Positions 58,095 to 64,000 of a stretch of DNA of 64,000 nt are shown one piece after another. This DNA comes from an uncultured Eubacteriales bacterium. Its GTDB lineage: Bacteria > Bacillota > Clostridia > Oscillospirales > Oscillospiraceae. The position numbers and the translations under genes are program-made. How positions within the stretch are numbered: the stretch's first letter is position 1; each line of letters starts with the position of its first letter. Below the pieces are notes generated by a model, which was given only the letters and a program-made list of their open reading frames with translations, was not told the DNA's origin and made no database searches. The stretch lies in the NCBI GenBank assembly GCA_934597725.1, contig CAKTSK010000003.1, positions 1 to 64,000 of the forward strand. The letters run 5' to 3'.

Positions 58095-59099
58095 ATGTCC
58101 CTGCGTGAGATGACCGAGGCCCTGGAGGCCCAGCACCTGTCCCCCTACGCCGCCCTGGCGTCCCGGTCCCGCGGCCGCCAGCGGCCCCTGGAACCCTGTG
58201 AGATCCGCACCTGCTACCAGCGGGATGTGGACCGGATCGTCCACTGCAAAGCCTTCCGGCGCCTGATGCACAAGACCCAGGTCTTTCTTCAGCCCGAGGG
58301 GGACCACTACCGCACCCGGATGACCCATACCCTGGAGGTGGCCCGGATCGCCCGGACCATCGCCCGGGGCCTGCAGCTGAACGAGGACCTGACCGAGGCC
58401 ATCGCCCTGGGCCATGACCTGGGCCACACCCCCTTCGGCCACGCCGGAGAGCGGGTGCTGGACGAGATCCTGCCCGGCGGCTTCCGCCACAACGAGCAGT
58501 CCCTGCGGGTGGTGGAGCGGCTGGAACAGGAGGGCGAGGGCCTGAACCTCTGCTACGAGGTCCGCCGGGGCATCCTCTGCCACACCGGGCCGGACAAGGC
58601 CGAGACCCTGGAGGGGCAGATCGTCCGCCTGGCCGATAAGATCGCCTACATCAACCACGACATCGACGACGCCATGCGGGGCGGGATCATCTATCCCCTG
58701 GACATCCCGCTGGAGGTGTCTCAGGTGCTGGGGTTTGACCACAGCGGGCGGATCAACACCCTCACCGGGGACGTGATCCGGGCCAGCCAGGGGAAGGACG
58801 AGATCGTGCAGTCGCCGGCCTGCGGACAGGCCATGGCCGCCCTGCGGAGCTTCATGTTCGAGGCGGTCTACCACAATCCCCTGGCTAAGGGAGAGGAATC
58901 CAAGGCCCAGGAGATGATCGCCCGTCTGTTTGAGCACTATCAGAAAAAGCCCGACGAGCTTCCGCCGGATTACCAGGACATCCGCCTGCGGGAAGGGGTG
59001 GACCGGGCCGTGTGCGACTACATCGCCGGGATGACCGACAACTACGCCGTGGAAAAATACTGCGAGGCCTTTGTGCCGCTGGCGTGGTCGGTGAAATAA
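58095..59099 (+). CDS. dgt: Deoxyguanosinetriphosphate triphosphohydrolase-like protein
   Basis: A 334-residue HD-domain hydrolase, dNTP to deoxynucleoside plus PPPi. H..HD..D metal motif: RTRMTHTLEVARI, ALGHDLGHTPFGHAGE and the later DKIAYINHDIDD. It sits before dnaG-rpoD, as in many clostridia. The 130-bp gap upstream holds a short TTTCCTG..CAGGAAA hairpin and AT-rich DNA but no promoter I can name. Confidence 0.92.
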   Translation: MSLREMTEALEAQHLSPYAALASRSRGRQRPLEPCEIRTCYQRDVDRIVHCKAFRRLMHKTQVFLQPEGDHYRTRMTHTLEVARIARTIARGLQLNEDLTEAIALGHDLGHTPFGHAGERVLDEILPGGFRHNEQSLRVVERLEQEGEGLNLCYEVRRGILCHTGPDKAETLEGQIVRLADKIAYINHDIDDAMRGGIIYPLDIPLEVSQVLGFDHSGRINTLTGDVIRASQGKDEIVQSPACGQAMAALRSFMFEAVYHNPLAKGEESKAQEMIARLFEHYQKKPDELPPDYQDIRLREGVDRAVCDYIAGMTDNYAVEKYCEAFVPLAWSVK

Positions 59100-59119
59100 A
59101 CGGAAAGGAGGCCCAGCCC

Positions 59120-60862
59120 ATGATCCCCGCGGCGTTTCTGGATGAACTGGTGGCCCGCAGCGATTTGGTGGACGTGGTCTCCGATTACGTCCGCCTGACC
59201 CCCAAGGGGGGCAGCTATTGGGGGCTGTGCCCCTTTCACGGGGAAAAGACCCCCTCCTTCCACGTTCTGCCGGACCGGCAGCTGTACCACTGCTTTGGTT
59301 GCGGCAAGGGGGGCGGGGTGCTGTCCTTCATCATGGAGGTGGAAAACCTGCCCTTCGTGGATGCGGCCCGCCTGCTGGCCAAGCGGGCGGGGATGGCCTT
59401 TCCCGAGGGGGACAACGACCAGCGGGGCCGCCGCAAACGGGGCCGTCTGCTGGAACTGAACAAGCAGGCCGCCCGGTTTTTCCACCAGCAGCTCCACAGC
59501 CCGGCCGGGCAGGCGGGGCTGGCCTACCTGCAAAGCCGGGGTCTGTCCCGGGGAATTCTGACCCGCTTTGGCCTGGGCTTTGCCCCGGACAGCTGGGACA
59601 GCCTCATCGGGGCCATGGCCCAGCTGGGCTATGAAAAGCAGGAGCTTCTGGAGGCCGGTCTGGCGGCCAGCAACCAGAAGGGGCGGATCTACGACCGCTT
59701 CCGGGGCCGGGTCATGTTCCCCATCATCGACCTGCGGGGCGATGTGATCGGCTTCGGCGGCCGGGTGCTGGGGGACGGCACGCCCAAATATCTGAACTCT
59801 CCCGACAGCCCGGTGTTCAACAAGAGCCGCAACCTCTTTGCCCTGAACCTGGCCAAGAACACCAAGCTGGGCCGGATCGTCCTCACGGAGGGGTATATGG
59901 ATACCATCTCCCTCTATCAGGCGGGCTTTGACTGCGCCGTGGCCAGCCTGGGCACCGCCCTCACGGCAGACCACGCCAAGCTCATCTCCCGCTTTACCAA
60001 GGAAGTGGTCATCTGCTACGACGCGGATACCGCCGGGGTCCAGGCCGCGGGACGAGCCATTCCTCTGCTGGAGAAAACAGGCTTGCAGGTACGGGTGCTC
60101 CGGGTGTCCGGGGCCAAGGACCCGGATGAATTTCTCAAAAAATACGGACGGGATGCCTTTGCCCGCCTGCTGGACCAGTCGGAGAACTATGTGGACTATA
60201 ACCTGCGCCAGCTGCAAGGGAAGTATGACCTGACCGACCCGGTCCAGACGGTGGAGTTTGCCCGGGCCGGAGCGGACCTGCTGTCCCGGCTGGACAGCCC
60301 TGTGGAGCGGGAGGTCTATGCCGGCCAGCTGGCCCAGACGGCCGGCGTGGGCAAGGACGCCCTGCTCCAGGAGATCAAGCGCTGCCGGAGCCAGCGCCTG
60401 TATCAAGCCAAGAAGAAACAGGAGCGGCGGGACTTGCTTCCGGTGAACCGGGTCCAGCCCAAGGCCCGCCAGCTCCATTATGACAATCCCCGCTCGGCCC
60501 GGGCGGAAGAGGGCATCCTGCGGCTACTGATGCTGGACAGCTCCCTGGTCAAGCTGACCCAGGGATTGCAGCCGGAGGACTTCTCCTCGCCGGTGCTGGG
60601 CAGGCTCTACGGCCTGCTGCTGGACCACCTGGACCAGGGCAGATCCCTCCAGCTGGGCGCGCTGGAAGGGGAGCTGACGGGGGAAGAGAGTACCCTGCTG
60701 GCAGAGATCTTAGGCCAGCCGGCGGCACTGGAAAACGGGGCGGCGGCTATGGCCGACTATCGCGCCGTGCTGGAAACCGAACGCATGAAACAGCAACCCA
60801 CCACCGATGAAGCGGTGCTTTTGGCCGCAAGGGAAACCTATCGGAAAAAGAAAAGTATATAG
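59120..60862 (+). CDS. dnaG: DNA primase DnaG
   Basis: A 580-residue primase. CHC2 zinc finger (CPFHGEKTPSF ... HCFGCGKGG), RNA polymerase core with LTEGYMDTISLYQAG and CYDADTAG of the Toprim fold, and a C-terminal helicase-binding region (about 450-580). I chose ATG 59120, with GGAAAGGAGG upstream. Second gene of dgt-dnaG-rpoD. Confidence 0.96.
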   Translation: MIPAAFLDELVARSDLVDVVSDYVRLTPKGGSYWGLCPFHGEKTPSFHVLPDRQLYHCFGCGKGGGVLSFIMEVENLPFVDAARLLAKRAGMAFPEGDNDQRGRRKRGRLLELNKQAARFFHQQLHSPAGQAGLAYLQSRGLSRGILTRFGLGFAPDSWDSLIGAMAQLGYEKQELLEAGLAASNQKGRIYDRFRGRVMFPIIDLRGDVIGFGGRVLGDGTPKYLNSPDSPVFNKSRNLFALNLAKNTKLGRIVLTEGYMDTISLYQAGFDCAVASLGTALTADHAKLISRFTKEVVICYDADTAGVQAAGRAIPLLEKTGLQVRVLRVSGAKDPDEFLKKYGRDAFARLLDQSENYVDYNLRQLQGKYDLTDPVQTVEFARAGADLLSRLDSPVEREVYAGQLAQTAGVGKDALLQEIKRCRSQRLYQAKKKQERRDLLPVNRVQPKARQLHYDNPRSARAEEGILRLLMLDSSLVKLTQGLQPEDFSSPVLGRLYGLLLDHLDQGRSLQLGALEGELTGEESTLLAEILGQPAALENGAAAMADYRAVLETERMKQQPTTDEAVLLAARETYRKKKSI

Positions 60863-60874
60863 GAGATGGATACC

Positions 60875-62179
60875 ATGAGCGAAAAAAAGACACCGGAAAC
60901 CAAGCGGGAAAAGGAAAAGCTGATCCATGTCACCGAGGAGCAGCTGCAGGCGGGCAAGGCGGAGATCATGAAGATCGTGGCCGGCCTGAGCGGCGCGGAA
61001 AAGCTGGGCGATCTGCTGGACAAGGGCCGGAAAAAAGGCCGTCTGTCCTCCGGGGAGCTGATGGAGGCTCTGGAGGAGATCGACCTGGAATCCGAGCAGA
61101 TGGACAAGATCTATGACGTGCTGGAGAACATGGGCATCGACACCGCCGGCGAGGACTACCTGCCCGAGCTGAGCGGGGAGAACATGCCCCCCATCGAGGA
61201 GATCGAGGAGATCCCCGAGGAGGAGATCGTGGACCCCAACACGCTGGTGGATTCCTTCGGCATCGACGACCCGGTGCGGATGTACCTGAAAGAGATCGGC
61301 AAGGTGGACCTGCTCACCAGTGAGCAGGAGGTGGCCCTGGCCCAGACCATGGTCACCGGCCAGGAGACCAAGCAGCAGCTGGAAGAGATGGAGGCCGAAG
61401 GCGTGGAGCTGGACGCCGAGACCAGACGGCAGATGGAAAAGCTCATCAAGGCCGGCGAGCGGGCCAAGCAGAACCTGGCCGAGGCCAACCTCCGTCTGGT
61501 GGTCTCCATCGCCAAGCGGTATGTGGGCCGGGGGATGCTCTTCCTGGACCTCATCCAGGAGGGCAACCTGGGCCTGATCAAGGCGGTGGAGAAGTTCGAC
61601 TACACCAAGGGCTATAAGTTCTCCACCTATGCCACCTGGTGGATCCGGCAGGCCATCACCCGGGCCATCGCCGACCAGGCCCGGACCATCCGCATCCCCG
61701 TTCATATGGTGGAGACCATCAACAAGGTCATCCGGGTCTCCCGGCAGCTGCTCCAGGAGCTGGGGCACGACCCCTCTCCCGAGGAGATCTCCGAGGAGAT
61801 GAACATGCCCGTGGACAAGGTCCGGGAGATCCTGAAGATCGCCCAGGAGCCTGTCAGCCTGGAGACTCCCATCGGCGAGGAGGAGGACTCCCACCTGGGC
61901 GACTTCATCCCCGACGAGGATGCCTCCGAGCCGTCGGAGGCCGCCTCCTTCACCCTGCTCAAGGAGCAGCTGGTGGACGTGCTGTCCACCCTCACCCCCC
62001 GGGAGGAGAAGGTCCTCAAGCTGCGCTTCGGCATTGAGGACGGCCGCACCCGCACCCTGGAAGAGGTGGGCAAGGAGTTCAACGTCACCCGGGAGCGCAT
62101 TCGTCAGATCGAGGCCAAGGCCCTGCGGAAGCTCCGCCACCCCAGCCGCTCCAAGAAGCTGAAAGATTTCCTCAACTGA
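60875..62179 (+). CDS. rpoD: RNA polymerase primary sigma factor (SigA)
   Basis: A 434-residue housekeeping sigma. An acidic N-terminal region 1.1 includes the poly-acidic EEIEEIPEEEIVD stretch; region 1.2 is DPVRMYLKEIG, region 2 runs through LRLVVSIAKRYVGRGM and TYATWWIRQAI, region 3 HMVETINKV, and region 4 RERIRQIEAKALRKLRHP. I chose ATG 60875 (9 nt after AGGAG); ATG 60866 abuts the ribosome-binding site. Confidence 0.96.
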   Translation: MSEKKTPETKREKEKLIHVTEEQLQAGKAEIMKIVAGLSGAEKLGDLLDKGRKKGRLSSGELMEALEEIDLESEQMDKIYDVLENMGIDTAGEDYLPELSGENMPPIEEIEEIPEEEIVDPNTLVDSFGIDDPVRMYLKEIGKVDLLTSEQEVALAQTMVTGQETKQQLEEMEAEGVELDAETRRQMEKLIKAGERAKQNLAEANLRLVVSIAKRYVGRGMLFLDLIQEGNLGLIKAVEKFDYTKGYKFSTYATWWIRQAITRAIADQARTIRIPVHMVETINKVIRVSRQLLQELGHDPSPEEISEEMNMPVDKVREILKIAQEPVSLETPIGEEEDSHLGDFIPDEDASEPSEAASFTLLKEQLVDVLSTLTPREEKVLKLRFGIEDGRTRTLEEVGKEFNVTRERIRQIEAKALRKLRHPSRSKKLKDFLN

Positions 62180-62189
62180 GCGACCAAAA

Positions 62190-62237
62190 CAAACCACCCG
62201 TACCGGGGGCCAGACAGCCCCGGTGCGGGTGGTTTCT
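62190..62237 (+). terminator. Terminator after rpoD
   Basis: AACCACCCGTACCGGGGG with CCCCGGTGCGGGTGGTT forms an 18-bp imperfect stem, then TTTCTT. Also lies just beyond the end of the convergent carboxypeptidase gene. Confidence 0.85.
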
Positions 62238-62242
62238 TGCGT

Positions 62243-62953
62243 TCAGCGGAGATATTCTTCCAGGCACAGCCCAGCGGCCTGGATGGCTTTGGCGTGGTCC
62301 CGGCCCACATAGCGGTAGTGCCAAGGCTCGTAGATGATGCCGGTCACGGCCTGTTTGCCGGTGGGGTAGCGCAGGATGAAGCCGTACTCCCAGCAGTGTT
62401 CCAGCAGCCATTGCTGCACGGCGGTGTGGGCCTGGTCGTGGTCCAGCAGCTGGTAGCCGGCGTCCACAATGTCTACCGCCAGCCCCAGCTGATGCTCGCT
62501 GGTGCCGGGGACCGCCACTTCCCGGGCGGCGTCCTGGGCGGCCTGGGCCGGGCTGCTGCCCCGGCGGCGGAGCTTTTCGACCAGATCGTTGTACAAGGCA
62601 GCTTGCTTCTCCGGGCTGCGGTACGAGGAGCAGACCACCGGGGAGAGGCCCGCCGCCCGACAGTCCGCCAGCATGGCCTCCAGCGCCGCCGCGCAGCGCC
62701 GGTCTACCTGGTGCCCGTGTTCGGCCACGGTGAGATCCGGCTGCCAGTGGTCCGGCAGGGGGTGGGCCGCGTTGACCAGGGTCAGCAGGTCGTCCGTCCG
62801 GTCCGGCGTCTGGCTGACGGGGGCGGCGGAGACGGGAGCAGAGGGGGGTGCTGCAGGCGATCCCGCCGCCATCTGCTTCCTGCCCAGCCCCAGCAGCCCG
62901 ACCGTCAGAAGGCCCAGCAGCGCAAGGAAGAAGGAGAGCCGTCGGATGGTCAT
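62243..62953 (-). CDS. D-alanyl-D-alanine carboxypeptidase, M15B family
   Basis: A 236-residue VanY-type zinc peptidase trimming stem peptides of peptidoglycan. An N-terminal membrane anchor (about 6-23) and an Ala/Pro/Ser-rich linker precede the domain with SYRSPEKQ, SEHQLGLAVDIVD (His and Asp ligands) and EPWHYRYVG. I chose ATG 62953, 8 nt after AGGAGG; ATGs at 62959 and 62977 are closer to or upstream of it. Encoded downstream of the histidine-kinase unit on the same strand. Confidence 0.9.
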   Translation of the reverse strand: MTIRRLSFFLALLGLLTVGLLGLGRKQMAAGSPAAPPSAPVSAAPVSQTPDRTDDLLTLVNAAHPLPDHWQPDLTVAEHGHQVDRRCAAALEAMLADCRAAGLSPVVCSSYRSPEKQAALYNDLVEKLRRRGSSPAQAAQDAAREVAVPGTSEHQLGLAVDIVDAGYQLLDHDQAHTAVQQWLLEHCWEYGFILRYPTGKQAVTGIIYEPWHYRYVGRDHAKAIQAAGLCLEEYLR

Positions 62954-63028
62954 GTCCATCACCTCCTGATGGGACAAGCCTATCAGGAAACGGGGACAAA
63001 CCGTCCGCCAAACGCCCTCCGAACGGCA

Positions 63029-63841
63029 TCAAAGCGCCGGAAAGTTGAAGGTCAGAGTCAGAAATTCCCGGTCGGCATCCAGCTGCAGCGACAGCGGGAC
63101 GGTGCTGCCCTGGTCGGTGACAAAAGGAAACCGATAGCTGGCAGGCGGCAGAAATTCCGGGGGATCGAATTGATCCGGGTCGATGGCGTAGTATTCCTGG
63201 CAGAACGCCTGCATCGCCTGGGCCGACGCCATGGAGAAGGAAAACGCCTCGCCGCCGTCCGGCAGGGGCCTGCGGTAGTGAAAGGACAGCATTTTCTGAA
63301 AGCTGTCATCCAGGACCAGCAGCAGCTCCTGTCCTTGGGCGTTGGTGAAGGTGCAGGACCAGAAGATCTCTGCCACAGCGTTCTCCACGACGACATACTT
63401 GTCACGAGCGTTTCCTCTGTCGTTGGTGCGGAAGAGACGCTGGGGCACGACCGAGGGCGACACCGCCACGCTGCCCACCGCCACAAAGGGGGTGGCAGAG
63501 GAAAAGGTCCATCGGGCCGGAGAAAACAGATCCTCCTGCCCCAGAAAGGAGAGGCCGGCCTCCGCCATGGCCGCCAGCGCCCGGCGGGCCGCGGTCTCAG
63601 CCTCGGCAGGGGAGAGGGCGCTGCTGTCGCCCTGGTCCAGCGAAAGCTGTTCATAGCCGCTGGCCGCCAGCTGGAGGTGGGAGAACAGGTCGGACAGCGC
63701 CGCCGGTTTGGTCTGGTAGGAGAGGATCTGCCCCTCCGCCTGCCGGTCCTGCCAGCCGGAGACCACCCAGGGCAGGAGGAACCCGACGGCGGTCAGCAGA
63801 CCTGCCAGCAGGATCAGCAGGGGGGTCATTCTGAAACGCAT
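63029..63841 (-). CDS. Membrane-anchored protein downstream of a histidine kinase
   Basis: A 270-residue protein with one N-terminal membrane helix (about 5-25, PLLILLAGLLTAVGFLLPW) and a large extracytoplasmic region without motifs I recognise. Its start overlaps the kinase gene by 16 bp and follows AAAGGAGGCC, so the two proteins are probably made together. This layout recalls WalK with YycH/YycI, but no sequence similarity is claimed. An in-frame extension upstream to 63940 would lie inside the kinase frame. Confidence 0.75.
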   Translation of the reverse strand: MRFRMTPLLILLAGLLTAVGFLLPWVVSGWQDRQAEGQILSYQTKPAALSDLFSHLQLAASGYEQLSLDQGDSSALSPAEAETAARRALAAMAEAGLSFLGQEDLFSPARWTFSSATPFVAVGSVAVSPSVVPQRLFRTNDRGNARDKYVVVENAVAEIFWSCTFTNAQGQELLLVLDDSFQKMLSFHYRRPLPDGGEAFSFSMASAQAMQAFCQEYYAIDPDQFDPPEFLPPASYRFPFVTDQGSTVPLSLQLDADREFLTLTFNFPAL

Positions 63842-64000
63842 GGCCGGCCTCCTTTCAGGCAAACGGTGACGGTGGTGCCCTGGCCGGGCTGGCTGGCAAA
63901 GTGGATGCTTCCCCCGTGGAGGGAGACGATCCGCTGGCACAGGGCCAGCCCCAGCCCCGCGCCGCCCTGGGCCCGGGAGCGGGACTTGTCCACCCGATAG
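63826..64000 (-). CDS. Sensor histidine kinase, 3' end only
   Basis: The window cuts this gene; about 57 C-terminal codons remain. YRVDKSRSR, then GGAGLGLALCQRIVSLHGG (the G2 box of the HATPase domain) and the strand SQPGQGTTVTVCL are diagnostic for a two-component kinase. The stop is at 63828-63826, inside the next gene's start region. The sensor domain and partner regulator lie outside the window. Confidence 0.88.
   Translation of the reverse strand, partial: YRVDKSRSRAQGGAGLGLALCQRIVSLHGGSIHFASQPGQGTTVTVCLKGGRPCVSE

Noticed and set aside
1..64000. tRNA, rRNA, CRISPR arrays, insertion sequences or prophage
   Set aside because: I read for TPsiC-like GTTCGA contexts, regularly spaced repeats, transposase or integrase motifs and phage genes and found none that hold up. 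All genes look like core chromosomal functions.

Overview
The window is a contiguous chromosomal stretch of a high-GC, endospore-forming Firmicute. The spoIIIAA-AH operon, a 22-codon spoVM, sigH, a SPOCS/LysM protein, low-GC sigma-A promoters inside GC-rich DNA, an OFOR-type ferredoxin enzyme and a PPi-type phosphofructokinase all suggest an anaerobic gut clostridium. Oscillospiraceae relatives such as Flavonifractor, Pseudoflavonifractor or Oscillibacter fit best; this is an inference from gene content and codon bias, not a database match. I see no tRNA, rRNA, phage, insertion sequence or CRISPR array. Coding density is very high and most genes lie in tight operons, often with 4-base ATGA or GTGA overlaps.

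Layout. 0-3 kb: cysK (minus) divergent from a YcxB-like membrane protein and a degenerate CbiT-like protein. 2.8-6.2 kb: a sigma-A promoter and a T-box riboswitch (specifier best read as AUC, Ile) control a four-subunit pyruvate-type 2-oxoacid:ferredoxin oxidoreductase, ending in a strong terminator. 6.2-7.0 kb: a metallo-beta-lactamase-fold protein (minus). 7.1-11.9 kb: spoIIIAA-AH behind a sigma-E-like promoter. 12-13.4 kb: CCA-adding enzyme. 13.4-15.8 kb: an amino acid permease with a roughly 310-nt leader, and a small membrane protein. 16-20 kb: amidase (minus), rsmA, GTP-type PEP carboxykinase. 19.7-23 kb: ruvCAB, sigH, a zinc-ribbon protein. 23-26 kb: ispD-ispF, then DUF3343 plus a cysteine-desulfurase-like enzyme. 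26-30 kb: cdaA-cdaR, an RseC-like protein, DUF5685, a J-domain protein.

30.2-42.5 kb carries the conserved Firmicute block yicC-remA-gmk-rpoZ-priA-def-fmt-rsmB-rlmN-prpC-prkC-rsgA-spoVM, in the Bacillus subtilis order but without coaBC, rpe and thiN. A spore-associated SPOCS/LysM gene follows. 44-46.5 kb: the glycolytic genes pfp and fba are divergent and appear to share one palindromic -35 hexamer. 46.5-55 kb: a membrane-fused spermidine-synthase-like protein and addB-addA. 55-58 kb: rpmE, flavin reductase, hflX, yigZ. 58-62.2 kb: the macromolecular-synthesis operon dgt-dnaG-rpoD. 62.2-64 kb (minus): the 3' end of a histidine kinase, a membrane-anchored protein of unknown function, and an M15 D,D-carboxypeptidase.

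The observations most worth following are the isoleucine-type T-box on a pyruvate-type oxidoreductase (which predicts a role in isoleucine synthesis by reductive carboxylation), the shared -35 element between pfp and fba, the nearly leaderless sigH transcript predicted from a perfect consensus promoter, the unannotated spoVM, and the long permease leader.
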